Origin: Pseudarthrobacter sp. Fe7
GTDB lineage: Bacteria; Actinomycetota; Actinomycetes; Actinomycetales; Micrococcaceae
Reading direction: 5' to 3'
Assembly: GCA_024372495.1 (NCBI GenBank)
Contig: CP099977.1
Span: 744,001 to 808,000 of the forward strand
DNA length: 64,000 bases
In this document: positions 1 to 10,813 of the stretch, in pieces
Layout of the letters: each line of letters opens with the position of its first letter
How positions within the stretch are numbered: the first letter of the stretch is position 1
The notes under the pieces: model-generated
What the model saw: only the letters and a program-made list of their open reading frames with translations
Told to the model about the DNA's origin: nothing
The model's database searches: none
Position numbers and translations under genes: made by a program

Positions 1-169
1 CCACCACCACGGACTCCGGTGCTTCCAGCCCGAAAGGCGCGGTGTCACCGAGGTTCATCTTGAGGATCCGGTGCCCCTCGGCCTCCATGTTCTTCGCCGC
101 CTCATGGATCGGGCCGCGGAGTTCGTAGCGGACGTTCCGGAGTTTGCTGGAGTGTTGCATGGCGCGCAT
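1..169 (-). CDS. class I PLP-dependent aminotransferase (AlaA-like), N-terminal fragment
   Basis: Only about 56 codons are present because the gene runs off the left edge. The protein opens with a KLRNVRYELRGPIHEAA block followed by GHRILKMNLGDTAPFG, the N-terminal arm and first strand typical of AlaA-type alanine/aspartate aminotransferases. The PLP lysine lies outside the window. Two in-frame ATGs, at 169 and 160, are possible; neither has a strong ribosome site, and the second (MQHSSKL) is closer to the usual family start. It diverges from the AEC permease at 322. The family is clear; the amino-donor specificity cannot be judged from this fragment. Confidence 0.8.
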   Translation of the reverse strand, partial: MRAMQHSSKLRNVRYELRGPIHEAAKNMEAEGHRILKMNLGDTAPFGLEAPESVVV

Positions 170-321
170 GGTTGATCTTTTCACAAAGCACGACGACGGG
201 AGGCGGGGTTGGCCATTCTGTGGACGCCTGCTGGCAGACGGCTCCTTATTCGATAAGTTTTGAACTTGTAGTACTGCCTTCCTGCGGTGGTGCACGGCAG
301 AACCGGAAGGAAGTACCCCAC

Positions 322-1245
322 GTGGGCGGTGTGCTGATCGGACTGGCGGTGATCGGCGTCGTCATTGCCGTCGGATACATCGCCGCGCGCTGCGGCCTGG
401 GCGATGAACCCACTATCTCGGCGCTGACCCGCACCGCCTTTTTCATCACCAACCCGGTGCTGCTCTTCACGGTGGTGCTGAAATCGGACCTGTCCGTGGT
501 CTTTTCCGCCTATGTTCCGCTCGCCATCATCACCGCAGCGGTCACAGCATTGCTGTATGTGGCTGCCAGCCGGATCTGGTTCCGAAGGCCGCTGGCCGAA
601 ACGGCGGTCGGTGCGATGGCAGGCTCCTACGTCAATGCCAACAACATCGGCATCCCCATTACGCTCTACGCCCTGGGCGACGCCACGCCCGTGGCACCGG
701 TCCTGCTGGTCCAGCTGCTCCTGTTCGCCCCGCTGGTCCTGACCCTGCTGGACCTCTCCGCCGCCGGCCGGTTCTCCCCGCGGCTGATGCTGACGCAGCC
801 GTTCCGCAACCCCATGATCATCGCCTCGCTCCTGGGCGTGGTCCTGGCGGCGCTCCATGTGCAGCTCCCGGCCCCGGCCATGGCGCCGCTGACACTCCTG
901 GGCGGCGCGGCCGTCCCGGTGGTGCTGCTGGCGTTCGGCATGTCCCTGCACGGCACCAAAATGCTCCGAAGCGGCGGCCACACGGCCGAAATCCTCACTG
1001 CCACGGCACTCAAGTCAGCCGTCATGCCGGCGGTGGCATTCGTCGTCGGACGCTTCCTGTTCAACCTCGACCACCACATGCTCCTGGGCGTGGTGCTTAT
1101 GGCGGCGCTGCCCTCCGCCCAGAACGTGTTCCTGTTTGCCAGCAAGTACGGGCGGGGCGTGGCCGTGGCGCGGGAGACCATCCTGCTCTCCACGGCCGCC
1201 GCGGCGCCCGTGCTGGTCCTGATCGTCTGGCTCCTGGCCGGCTGA
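322..1245 (+). CDS. AEC family transporter (auxin efflux carrier-like permease)
   Basis: A 307-residue, very hydrophobic protein of the AEC family, secondary carriers related to malate permeases and auxin efflux proteins. About ten membrane segments are visible, from GVLIGLAVIGVVIAVGYIA at the N terminus to a C-terminal VLVLIVWLLAG. The central SYVNANNIGIPI stretch is the family's conserved break in a helix, and SAQNVFLFASKYG matches the second conserved half. The frame is open upstream to 172, but GTG at 322 is chosen because GGAAGGAAG lies about nine bases before it and the first membrane helix follows at once. The substrate is unknown; small organic acids would fit the catabolic neighbourhood. 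Confidence 0.85.
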   Translation: MGGVLIGLAVIGVVIAVGYIAARCGLGDEPTISALTRTAFFITNPVLLFTVVLKSDLSVVFSAYVPLAIITAAVTALLYVAASRIWFRRPLAETAVGAMAGSYVNANNIGIPITLYALGDATPVAPVLLVQLLLFAPLVLTLLDLSAAGRFSPRLMLTQPFRNPMIIASLLGVVLAALHVQLPAPAMAPLTLLGGAAVPVVLLAFGMSLHGTKMLRSGGHTAEILTATALKSAVMPAVAFVVGRFLFNLDHHMLLGVVLMAALPSAQNVFLFASKYGRGVAVARETILLSTAAAAPVLVLIVWLLAG

Positions 1246-1306
1246 AACGCGGCATTGTGCCGCGCCGCCCTACCCTCCGGGCGGCCGGCCGGGCAAGAAT
1301 GGGCAC

Positions 1307-2395
1307 ATGGAACTTCCCGTGATGCCGCCCGTCCCGCCCATGCTCGCCAAGGCCGTCAGCGGCATCGACGGCATCCCCGGCAGCGGGGACCTCAGCTACG
1401 AACCCAAGTGGGACGGCTTCCGGTCCATCATCTTCCGTGACGGCGACGACCTGGAGATTGGCAGCCGCAACGAAAAACCGATGACCCGCTACTTTCCGGA
1501 ACTGGTGGCCGCGCTTAAGGAAAACCTTCCCCGCGCTGCGTGGTGGATGGCGAGATCATCCTGGTGGGGGCTTCCGGGGACCGGCTGGATTTCGACACCC
1601 TGCAGCAACGCATCCACCCTGCTGCCAGCCGGGTGAAGATGCTGGCGGAACAGACCCCCGCAAGCTTCGTGGCTTTCGATCTCCTGGCCCTGGGCGATGA
1701 CGACTACACCGGGCGGCCCTTCGCGGAGCGTCGGGCCGCGCTGGAGAAAGCGCTCGCCGCCAGCAAGGCACCCGTCCAGCTCACCGCCGCCACCACGGAC
1801 AAGGACACCGCCGCGCAGTGGTTCGAGCAGTTCGAAGGGGCTGGGCTGGACGGCATCGTGGCCAAGCGGCTTGACGGCCGGTACGAACCCGACAAGCGGG
1901 TGATGTTCAAGGTCAAGCACGAGCGCACCGCGGACTGCGTGGTGGCCGGCTACCGCCTGCACAAGAGCGGACCGGACGCCATCGGCTCCCTGCTGCTGGG
2001 GCTCTACAAGGACGACGGCGGCCTGGCCAGCGTGGGCGTGATCGGCGCCTTCCCGATGAAACGCCGGCAGGAATTGTTCGAGCAGCCTGCAGCCGCTGGT
2101 GACCGACTTCGACAACCATCCCTGGGCGTGGGCCAAGCAGGAGGAAGGCGAACGGACGCCGCGGAAAGCCGAAGGCAGCAGGTGGAGTGCCGGGAAGGAC
2201 CTGTCCTTCGTGCCGCTCCGGCCGGAGCTGGTGGTGGAGGTCCGCTACGACCACATGGAAGGCGAGAGGTTCCGCCACACCGCCCAGTTCAATCGCTGGC
2301 GGCCGGACCGGGACCCGGAATCCTGCACCTATGCGCAGCTGGAGGAGCCGGTGAACTTCGACCTTTCTTCAGTGCTGGACACCGGCCGGGGGTAG
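1307..2395 (+). CDS. ligC: ATP-dependent DNA ligase (LigC type), two frameshifts
   Basis: Restored length is 362 residues, the size of the stand-alone actinobacterial LigC ligases used in end joining or repair. The nucleotidyltransferase motif EPKWDGFRS is present with adenylated lysine near residue 34. Later motifs are VVDGEIILVG, FVAFDLLAL, GLDGIVAKRLD and MFKVKHER, followed by an OB-fold region ending at NFDLSSVL. The reading is broken twice. Near 1530 one C is missing from a C run (LP then PRCVVDGE). At 2081-2092 an extra C turns CAGCTGCAG into CAGCCTGCAG, after which the frame continues LQPLVTDFDNHPW. Restoring both leaves 363 whole codons and a TAG stop at 2393. No Ku or LigD neighbour is seen. 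Confidence 0.88.
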
Positions 2396-2430
2396 CGGCC
2401 AGCTGACAAATTGGCCCAGGTTTAACGAGG

Positions 2431-2464
2431 GAGAGCCCGCCATTTGGGGGAATGGCGGGCTCTC
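2431..2464. terminator. hairpin between convergent ligC and MFS gene
   Basis: A perfect 14-base inverted repeat, GAGAGCCCGCCATT paired with AATGGCGGGCTCTC around a TGGGGG loop. It lies 35 bases after the ligase stop and 38 bases before the end of the convergent transporter gene. The position suits a bidirectional terminator, although there is no clear T tract on either side. Confidence 0.75.
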
Positions 2465-2502
2465 CGGTCTGGAAACTGGGCCAGTCTGTACGCGGCAGGG
2501 CG

Positions 2503-3823
2503 CTACTTCAAACCCAGCAGCTTGGTGGGGGTCCGGAAGGACTCCCTGGCAGTGAGTGCCGAGACGGCGGCGATGGCGCAGATGATCGCGGTGAAGATGC
2601 TGATCTGGACCCAGCCGCCCGCCTGGATGCCGCCCATGGCGGCCACGATGGCCGGGGCGAAGCCAGCCATCAGGAACCCGAGCCTGGGTGCCGATGGCCA
2701 GGCCGGAGAAGCGGACCTTGGTGCTGAACATCTCGGCGTAGAAGGACGGCCACACGGCGTTGGAGGCGGCGTAGCCGAAGGAGAAGAAACCGATGGCTGC
2801 AACGAACATCAACGGGATGCTGTGGGATTCCAGGCTGAGCAGGAACAGCGGGGTAAGGATTGCGCTGGCCACAGCGCCATAGATGAAGACCGGCTTGCGG
2901 CCGATCCTGTCCGCGAGCTTTCCGAAGAGCGGCTGGGTACCCAAGGCCACAAGATTGGCGCCGACGACGAGCCACAAGGTGGTGGTGCCGTCCACTCCGG
3001 CGACGGTCTTGGCGTAGCTGATGGCGAGGGTGCCGAACACGGTGGAGACAGCGGCGATGAAGGCGCAGGCGACGACTCGCAGGACGTCGCGCCAGTGGCC
3101 TTTGAGGAGGTCGGCGACCGGGAGCTTGGAGATCTCGGCGTTCTTCCGGGCTTCCTCGAAGGCCGGCGGCTCGTGCAGGGTGCGGCGGATAAGGAACGCC
3201 ACCACAACCACCACGGCGCTGAGCCAGAACGGGATGCGCCAGCCGATGCCGTACTTGACCTCATCCGGCAGGGCCAGGACGGGGATAAAGACCAGAGCGG
3301 CGAGGATCTGGCCGCCCTGGGTGCCGGTGAGGGTCCAGGAGGTAAAGAAGGAACGTTGGTTGTCCGGGGCGTGCTCCAGCGTCATGGACGAGGCTCCTGC
3401 CTGCTCACCGGCGGCGGAGAGTCCCTGGCAAAGGCGGGCCAGCACCAGCAGAACCGGGGCCCACCAGCCGACCGTGTGGAAATCGGGCAGGCAGCCGATC
3501 ACGAACGTCGATGCGCCCATGAGCAGCAGGGTGAACATCAGGACCTTCCGGCGGCCCACCCGGTCACCGAAATGGCCCAGGATCATGGCGCCCACGGGTC
3601 GTGCCACATAGGCGAAGCCGAAGGTGGCGAAGGACATGATGGCAGCGTTGGTGTCCGCATCGGGGAAGAAGACCTTGGGGAAGATCAGTGCTGCGGCGGA
3701 GCCGAAGATGAAGAAGTCGTAGTACTCGACGGCGCTGCCCAGGAAGCTGGCGACGGCCGCCCTCTTGGGCGTCCCGGCACGGGTGAGGGCATCCTCCCCG
3801 GCGGACGGAAGTGTCTGGCTCAT
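2503..3823 (-). CDS. MFS transporter, metabolite:H+ symporter (MHS/ShiA-like) family, frameshifted
   Basis: A 439-residue major facilitator of the metabolite:proton symporter group. The N terminus has AVEYYDFFIFGSAAAL, the hallmark of ShiA/KgtP/ProP-like carriers, and the loop 2-3 signature GDRVGRRKVL. About twelve membrane helices follow. Start ATG 3823 has AAAGGAAC before it. On the plus strand GAGCCTGGG at 2680-2688 carries one extra base; removing it joins AIGTQ to LGFLMAGFAP and the true stop at 2503. It diverges from an IclR gene and the qsuD-qsuB-pca operon, which suggests a shikimate or quinate importer; that assignment is from context. Confidence 0.86.
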
Positions 3824-4051
3824 GGTGTTCCTTTGGTGTGACGACATTGTCGCGGATGGATCTGGGGGTCACAGCCGCCGCTGCCTTGGTACGGGGGAGG
3901 CGGGCTGGAGTCCGTAAGAATGACCCGGCATTTGTAGCCACATGGTGGGAGCTACTTTTGCGATACAGAAACTATGACTGTGAGGGCAGTCACCTGTCAA
4001 GAAAATAATCACCATCTAGAAATAGCTCTCACATTGTGGCAACATCGAGGC

Positions 4052-4928
4052 ATGAGTGTGAACCAAGCCACAATGAACGACGAAGTTCAGCCCGACCCGG
4101 CCGGGCTGCCCGGGGCGCCCGGCGGCGGTCCCGGGGATGCTGGGGCGGCGCCCGGTGGAAAGAAAGCCGCGGACCGGACCGACATGGTGGGTAAGGCGCT
4201 GGGCCTGCTGGTGCTGCTGGGGGAGGAGCCCCGCGGGGCAAGTGCCGCCGAGATTTCACGCCGGGCAGAACTGCCGTTCAGCACCACCTACCGGCTGCTC
4301 GGGTCCCTGGCCCGCGACGGCTTTGTGGACTATGAGCCGGACGGCCGCCGGTACCACCTGGGCCTCCGGATCTTCCAGTTGGGCCAGCGGGTTTCCAACC
4401 ATCACGGTTTTGCCGGGACTGCCATGCCCATCCTGCGCCGGGTGACCGAGCAGACCGGAGAGGCCACCATCCTCAGTGTCCGCGACGGCCAGCACCACCT
4501 GACTGTCAGCAAGGTGGATGGCCCGCAAATCTTCCGCGTCACCAGCGACCCGGGCCACTTGGGCTCCCTGTCCACCACCGCCGTCGGAAAGGCCCTGGTG
4601 GCATTCGCCGAGGATGGCGAGCGGGAGCGCCTGCTCGCCGAACTTCCCCTTGAGGCCCTTACGCCCCGGTCCATCACGGACCGGGGCGCCTTCCGTGCGG
4701 AAATCGAGGAAGTTCGCCGACGCGGCTATGCCGTGATGGATGAGGAAAATGAGGCCGGCATGCGGGCCGTCGCGGTACCGCTGCTCAACAGCCAGGGGCA
4801 CGCCTTCGCCTCCCTGGCCACGGCTGTGCCCGTCTTCCGCCTGAGCCTCGAGGAGCCTGGAGTCCCATGTCCCCGCCTTGCAGGAGGCCGCCGCCGAACT
4901 GGCGGCCCGCCTTCCGCAGCGCGGCTAG
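4052..4928 (+). CDS. IclR family transcriptional regulator, frameshifted near C terminus
   Basis: Restored length 291 residues. After a Gly/Pro/Ala-rich leader of about 45 residues there is a winged helix-turn-helix (ASAAEISRRAELPFSTTYRLL) and then an IclR effector domain containing SLSTTAVGKALVAF and YAVMDEENEAGMRAVAVPLL. GAGCCTGG at 4853-4860 has one extra base; without it the tail reads SLEELESHVPALQEAAAELAARLPQRG and stops at 4926. The gene sits between the divergent transporter and qsuD, so it is the likely local regulator of quinate/shikimate uptake and breakdown. The start ATG at 4052 has no strong ribosome site; the GTG two codons later is an alternative. Confidence 0.85.
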
Positions 4929-4960
4929 GGCACGCAACTACCAGTCGCAAGAAATATTTC

Positions 4961-4994
4961 GTTCGCATCTCGAACATTAGTGCGATAAGTGAAC
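4961..4994 (+). promoter_or_regulatory. two tandem IclR-like operators upstream of qsuD
   Basis: Two 15-base sites of 5-5-5 design lie 19 bases apart: GTTCG-CATCT-CGAAC at 4961-4975 and GTGCG-ATAAG-TGAAC at 4980-4994. A third, matching site (GTGCG-CTATA-CGAAC) lies at 21074 in front of the second shikimate gene set. The shared pattern GTKCG-N5-YGAAC and the linkage of both to IclR genes make them candidate operators. The qsuD start is 82 bases downstream. Confidence 0.6.
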
Positions 4995-5075
4995 ATCTTC
5001 TGTATTGTTATCCCCATCACCGGCCCGGCCCCTCGGGTGGGCCCGGCCCGGTGCGTACCAAAGGAGCCTGCACGC

Positions 5076-5958
5076 ATGAGCATTCGAACTGAGTCCTACC
5101 TGGTGGGACTCGTTGGTGACGGCGTCACGCCATCGCTCACGCCGCCCATGCACGAACGGGAAGGTGACGTGTTGGGCCTGCGCTACCTGTACCGGCCCAT
5201 TGACCTGCTTGAGCTGGGGTTGACCGGGGAAGCGGTGGGCGCCATCCTGCAGAGCGCCCGCACCCTGGGCTTCAACGGCCTGAACATCACCCACCCCTGC
5301 AAGCAGCTGGTCCTGCAGCACCTGGACGAGGTCAGCCCGGATGCCCGCCGGCTTGGCGCCGTGAACACGGTGGTGATCCGCGACGGCAGGTTCATCGGCC
5401 ACAACACTGACTTCTCCGGCTTTGGTGCCGCATTTGCTGCCGGCCTCCCAGGTGCGCGCCTGGACCGCGTGGTGCAGGCTCGGTGCCGGCGGCGCGGGAT
5501 CCGCCGTCGCCTATGCGCTGCTGACCGCCGGCGTGCAGGCGCTGGACCTGGTGGACATGGATCCTGGCAGGGCCGCCGAGCGGGCCGCCGAACTGCAGGG
5601 CCTTTTCCCCGACAGCACCGTCACGGCAGGCACGACGGCGGAGCTGCCGCAGCTGATGCGCCTGGCCGACGGTTTGGTGCATTGCACCCCGGTTGGCATG
5701 TCAGCCCACCCCGGCGTTCCGCTGGACTTGGACCTGCTGGAGCCGCGGCACTGGGTGGCGGACATCGTCTACCGCCCCATCGACACTGAACTGGTCCGCG
5801 GTGCCCGCGCCAAGGGCTGCGAGGTTCTTGACGGCGGCCGGATGGCAGTAGGCCAGGCCGCCGACGCCTTCCGGATCTTCACCGGGCTGGACGCCGACCC
5901 TGACCGCATGCGCAGCCACTTCCTGGAGCTTGTCGCCGCAGAGGAGGTGGCAGCCTGA
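5076..5958 (+). CDS. qsuD: quinate/shikimate dehydrogenase (QsuD-like), frameshifted
   Basis: Restored length 293 residues, usual for shikimate dehydrogenases. The substrate domain shows NITHPCK with catalytic Lys near 76, GAVNTV near 94 and GHNTDFSG with the partner Asp near 112. The Rossmann motif VVQLGAGGAGSAVAYAL starts near 132 and is broken by one extra G in CAGGCTCG at 5475-5482. The close resemblance in arrangement and motifs to corynebacterial QsuD argues for a catabolic role, oxidising quinate and shikimate to dehydroquinate and dehydroshikimate. Start ATG 5076 follows AAGGAGC. The stop overlaps the start of qsuB (TGATG), so the two are translationally coupled. Confidence 0.9.
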
Positions 5959-7851
5959 TGCGCACCGGAATCGCCACCGTCTGCCTGTCCGGCACCCTGA
6001 AGGAAAAGATGCAGGCCTGCGCCATCGCCGGATTCGATGGCATCGAGATCTTCGAGCAGGATCTGGTCACCTCACCGCTCAGCCCCGAAGACGTGCGGAA
6101 GATGGCAGCCGATCTTGGGTTGGGCCTGGACCTATACCAGCCGTTCAGGGACTTCGACGGCGTCACCCCGGACCTGCTGAAAGCCAACCTCCGGCGCGCG
6201 GAGGCCAAGTTCAAGCTCATGGCACGCCTTGGCATGGACACCATCCTGGTGTGCTCCAATGTTGCCACCGCCACGATCGATGACGACGGCGTCCGGGCCG
6301 AACAGCTGGCACAGCTTGCCAACCTGGCCGGGGACCACGGCGTCAAGGTGGCCTACGAAGCACTGGCCTGGGGAAAGTACGTCAACGACTACGAGCACGC
6401 CTACCGGCTGGTGGAAATGGTGGACCACCCCAACCTGGGTACCTGCCTGGACTCCTTCCACATCCTGTCGCGGGACTGGGAGACCTCCCACATCGAGGGC
6501 TTCAACCCGGAGAAGATCTTCTTCGTCCAAGTGGCGGACGCCCCCAAGCTCTCCATGGACGTCCTCTCCTGGAGCCGCCACTACCGCGTGTTCCCGGGCG
6601 AGGGGCAGTTTGAGCTGGCCAAGTTCATGGGGCATGTGGTCCGCGCCGGCTACACCGGGCCGGTTTCGCTTGAGGTCTTCAATGACGTCTTCCGCCAGTC
6701 GGACCTGGAGCGCACCGCGGTGGATGCCATGCGGTCGCTGATCTGGCTCGAGGAACAGAGCGCCAAGTGGCTGGCAAGCACCCCCGCCGGGGCCGGCGCC
6801 GCCTCCCCGGCCGCCTCCCGCCGTCGTTATCCCATGGAACTGGCCACCCTGCCCAAGGTGAACGAACCAGCGGGCTTCAACTTTGCCGAGGTCAAGGCGG
6901 ACGATACGGCACAGCTGGAGAAGCTCCTGAGCCAGGCTCGGCTTCGAGTTCGAGGGCCGGCACCGGACCAAGGACGTCCAGCTGTGGACCATGGGCCAGG
7001 CCCGCGTGATCATCAACGAGCAGGCCGCGCGGCACGCCGAACCGGCAATCGCCGCGCTGGGGTTCGACGTCGATTCGCCCGTGATTGCCTCCGCCCGTGC
7101 CCAGCAGCTCAAGGCCCCCGTGGTGGCCCGCAAGGTCCAGGCGGACGAGGAAGTCTTCCAGGGTATCTGCGCGCCGGACTCCACCGAGATCTTCCTCTGC
7201 CAGGGCAGCCCGGACGGCACCGCGGCGTGGACGCACGAGTTCGGGGAAGGGCTGGAAAACCCCTCTGCCGGAGCCCGGGCCGTGATTGACCACGTCAACC
7301 TCGCCCAGCCGTGGCAGCACTTCGATGAAGCCGTCCTCTTCTACACCAGCGCCCTGGCCCTGGAGCCCCAGCCGTTCGCCGAGGTACCCAGCCCCAGCGG
7401 CCTGGTGCGCTCGCAGGTCATGCAGACCTCCGATGGCGCGGTGCGGCTTGTCCTGAACCTGGCCCCCATTCAGCAGGCAAGGAGCGAGGCCCGCAAGACC
7501 TACCAGGAACACATCGCCTTCGCCGTGGAGGACCTTGTGGCCACCGCCCGGGGCGCCCGGGAGCGCGGCCTGGAATTCCTCCAGATCCCCGCCAACTATT
7601 ACGAGGACCTTGACGCGCGGTTCGACCTGGACCCCGGTTTCCTGGCCACCTTGCAGGATCTCAACCTGCTCTTCGACCGGGATGCCGACGGCGAGTTCCT
7701 GCACTTCTATACAGCCACCGTGGGCAGCGTGTTCTTCGAGATGGTGGAACGCCGCGGCCGTTACGACGGATACGGCGCCCCCAATGCCCCGGTGCGGCAC
7801 GCAGTGCAGTACGACTCGCTGCACCGCACCAGCCAGGCCGCAAAGCCCTAG
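5958..7851 (+). CDS. qsuB: 3-dehydroshikimate dehydratase fused to a VOC/HPPD-like domain, frameshifted
   Basis: Restored length 630 residues, the two-domain size of QsuB/QuiC1. Residues 1 to about 275 form a sugar-phosphate-isomerase-like TIM barrel that dehydrates 3-dehydroshikimate to protocatechuate. Likely metal ligands are visible in VAYEALAWG, GTCLDSFHIL, FFVQVADAP and PVSLEVFND. After a Pro/Ala/Ser linker comes a 4-hydroxyphenylpyruvate-dioxygenase-like half with a complete 2-His-1-Glu set in VIDHVNLAQP, YQEHIAFAVED and SVFFEMVERRG. An extra G in CAGGCTCG at 6933-6940 breaks it between LLSQ and LGFEFEGRHRTK. It joins the hydroaromatic branch to the pca genes directly downstream. Confidence 0.92.
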
Positions 7852-7890
7852 ACACAACTACACACCCAACAGATGAGAAAGGAGCCAGCA

Positions 7891-8779
7891 ATGCCGGAAG
7901 ACATCACCGCTGAGCTGGAGTCGGAGGAACTCGTGCCCCCGGCCGAACCGAAGGCTGCCCACCAGCCCCTGGACAAGGCCATCGAATCGCAGGCGGACCT
8001 CAGTGCGGAGATCAGCGCCATCGGCGAGGCCTACCGGCGCGCCCTCAAGGACGGCGGCCAGCCGGAGATCCAGCCGCGCCTCGACTACCCGCCGTACCGC
8101 AGCAGCATCCTGCGCCACCCCACCAAGAGCCTGCAGCACGCGGACCCGGAAACCATCGAGCTCTACTCGCCGGCGTTCGGGCACCAGGACGTGCACGCGC
8201 TGGAATCGGACCTCACCATCCAGCACAACGGCGAGCCGCTGGGCGAGCGGATCATCGTCTCCGGGAAGGTCCTCGACGGCGACGGCCGCCCCGTGGCCGG
8301 CCAGGCTGGTGGAGATCTGGCAGGCCAACTCCTCCGGCCGCTACATCCACAAACGTGATCAGCACCCGGCGCCCATCGACCCCAACTTCACGGGCATCGG
8401 CCGCTGCATCACCGGCCCGGACGGCTCCTACCGGTTCACCACCATCAAGCCCGGCGCGTACCCCTGGAAGAACCACCTGAATGCGTGGCGCCCGGCGCAC
8501 ATCCACTTCTCCCTGTTCGGCACCGAGTTCACCCAGCGCATCATCACCCAGATGTACTTCCCCGGCGACCAGCTCTTCCCGCTGGACCCCATCTACCAGA
8601 CCATCGTGGACCAGGACGCCCGCGACAGGCTGGTGGCCACCTATGATCACAGCATCACCGAGCCCGAGTGGGCGCTGGGCTACAACTGGGACATCGTCCT
8701 GACCGGCCCCAAGCGGACCTGGACCGAAAACGAGGCTTTCGGTACAGCAGGCGACAGCAGTGAAGAGGCAGGAGAGTAG
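7891..8779 (+). CDS. pcaH: protocatechuate 3,4-dioxygenase beta subunit, frameshifted
   Basis: Restored length 295 residues. This subunit carries the non-haem Fe(III) that cleaves protocatechuate between the hydroxyls to 3-carboxy-cis,cis-muconate. The expected iron ligands are all present: Tyr in GRYIHKRD, Tyr in GAYPWKNH, and the two His in WRPAHIHF. An extra G in CAGGCTGG at 8302-8309 splits VAGQ from LVEIWQANSSG. ATG 7891 is chosen over the upstream ATG 7873 because AAAGGAG lies directly before it. It is 39 bases after qsuB and 5 bases before pcaG, so the two dioxygenase subunits are made together. Confidence 0.95.
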
Positions 8780-8784
8780 GAAAG

Positions 8785-9342
8785 ATGAGCACCAAACTGG
8801 TACCCACCCCCGGCCAGACCGTGGGCCCGTTCTACGGCTACGCGCTGCCGTTCGAGAAGGACAACGAACTCCTGCCGCCCGGCTTCCCGGGCTCCATCCG
8901 CCTGCAGGGCACTGTCTACGACGGCGCCGGCCACACCATCCCCGACGCCATCCTGGAAATCTGGCAGCCGGACGGCGAGGGCAAGGTTGTCCAGCGCACC
9001 GGGTCCCTGGTCCGCGACGGCTACACCTTCACCGGCTGGGGCCGCGGCGCCGTCGGCAACACGGGCGTCTTCACCTTCACCACCGTCAACCCCGGCCCCA
9101 CCAAGCCCGGCGCGGCCCCATTCATTTCGGTGGCACTCTTCGCCCGTGGCCTGACCAACCGGTTGTTCACGCGCATCTACCTCCCGGAAGACACCGAGGC
9201 GCTGGCCAACGACCCCCTGCTCAGCTCGCTGGACCCGGAGCGCCGCAAGACGCTCATCGCCCGCCGGGACGCCGACGGGGGCCTCACCTGGGACATCCGC
9301 CTCCAGGCTGAGGGCGAGACGGTCTTCCTGGACTTCCAGTGA
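8785..9342 (+). CDS. pcaG: protocatechuate 3,4-dioxygenase alpha subunit
   Basis: An intact 185-residue protein of the intradiol dioxygenase fold, shorter than PcaH as usual. It opens with PTPGQTVGPFYGYALPF, the conserved alpha-subunit N terminus, and has DAILEIWQPDGEG where PcaH has LVEIWQANSSG. The Tyr/His iron ligands are not retained, as expected for the structural alpha chain. Start ATG 8785 follows GGAAAG. The stop overlaps the GTG of pcaB (GTGA). Confidence 0.94.
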   Translation: MSTKLVPTPGQTVGPFYGYALPFEKDNELLPPGFPGSIRLQGTVYDGAGHTIPDAILEIWQPDGEGKVVQRTGSLVRDGYTFTGWGRGAVGNTGVFTFTTVNPGPTKPGAAPFISVALFARGLTNRLFTRIYLPEDTEALANDPLLSSLDPERRKTLIARRDADGGLTWDIRLQAEGETVFLDFQ

Positions 9343-10813
9343 CCCACGCCGCCGCCGTGGGAGACTTGCGCGCCTTCGCGGAAGAGGCCGACGCCGGCCT
9401 GCTCAGTCCCGTTTCAGCGTCGCCGTTGGTGTCGGCGCTGACGGGGGACCGGGCAGTGCTGGCAGCCATCCTCGCCGTTGAGTCCGGCTGGGCAGCGGTG
9501 CTGCAACGGTCCGGGCTGGCACCCGCCGGTTCGGCCGCCGTCGTTGCTTCCGCCGCAGAGGCGGGGCGCTACGACCTGGCCGGTATCGCGCTGCGCGCCC
9601 AGGGCGGCGGCAACCCGGTGATCCCCCTCCTGGCCGATCTCCGGAAAAACGTGGCGGCCCTGGACATCGCCGGCGTGGGAGCCGGAAAGGCCGTGCACAC
9701 GTCCCTGACCAGCCAGGACGTGCTGGATACCGCACTCATGCTGCTGGCCCGCAACACCGTCCACGCCGTGCTTGCCGACGTGAAAGGTACGACGACGGCG
9801 CTCGCCGCTTTGGCCGGGCAGCATACGAACACGCTGTGCGTGGGCAGGAGCCTGACGCAGCATTCGCTTCCGTACACTTTTGGGCTGCGCGCGGCCCAAT
9901 GGTTCCAGGGTGTGGCCGCGGCGGCCCGGCAGCTGGAAAGCCTCGGATTCCCGGTCCAGTTCGGCGGGGCGGTGGGGACCCTCGCTGCCGGGACCGTGCT
10001 GACGGATGGCTCCCAGGCCACGCCGTTCACCCTGGCCGACGCCCTGGCGTCCCAGGGGGCCTGGCCCCGGCCGCGGCTCCCTGGCACACCAACCGCCTGG
10101 CCATCACCTCCCTGGGCCATGCGCTGGCATCCGTGCTGGACGCCTGCGGCAAGATCGCGGCCGACGTGGCGTTTTTGAGCCGGCCCGAGGTGGCTGAGGT
10201 CGCCGAGCCGCGGGCCGCCGGGCGCGGCGTGTCATCGGCCATGCCGCAGAAGCAGAACCCGGTGCTGTCCGTCCTGATCCGGAGCGCCGCGCTGCAGGCG
10301 CCGCAGCTGGCCGCCCAGCTGCATGCGGCCGCCGCCAACTTCAACGACGAACGCCCGGACGGCGCCTGGCACACCGAGTGGCCGGCCCTCCGCCAGCTGC
10401 TGGCCCTGGCCCTCGGCGCTGCCGGGCATCTAAGGGAACTCGCCGAAGGGCTCCGGGTGTTCCCGGAGGGCATGCGCCGCAACCTCGACCTGTCCGGCCC
10501 GCTGCTGCTGGCCGAAGGCGTCACCGCCGCCGTGGCTCCGCTGCTTTCGGAGCAGGATGGCCGCACCGGCAAGCAGCAGCTGCAGCAGGTGGTGGACCGG
10601 ACCCTCGACGCACCCCCTTCGGAGCAGGCCGCGACCTACCGGAAGCTGTTCCGCGGGGCTGTTCCCGCCGCCGTCGTTCCTGACTCCCGGCTGGAGGAAC
10701 TCCTGGACCCTGCCGGCTACCTGGGCCAGGCGGCGGAGATCTCCCGCCGCATCCTGGCCGCCTACCCTGAATTTGTTACACCTACCGACGCGAATGGAGC
10801 TTTCCGTGGCTAA
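9339..10813 (+). CDS. pcaB: 3-carboxy-cis,cis-muconate cycloisomerase, frameshifted
   Basis: Restored length 491 residues, somewhat longer than most PcaB. It belongs to the fumarase/aspartase superfamily and converts 3-carboxymuconate to 4-carboxymuconolactone. The signature loop SSAMPQKQNPVLS is present, as are TSLTQDVL-like (here TSLTSQDVLDTALM) and GRSLTQHSLP motifs. The frame changes near 10055-10059 inside a run of five G: one G appears to be missing, after which APAAAPWHTNRLAITSLGHAL continues. The GTG start overlaps the pcaG stop, and the 3' end overlaps the chosen pcaD start. Confidence 0.92.

Noticed and set aside
2444..3841. A 465-residue open frame on the plus strand opposite the first MFS gene
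   Set aside because: Its protein is Gly/Glu/His-rich with no recognisable fold. It mirrors the third-position GC of the real minus-strand transporter, whose helices and motifs are clear.
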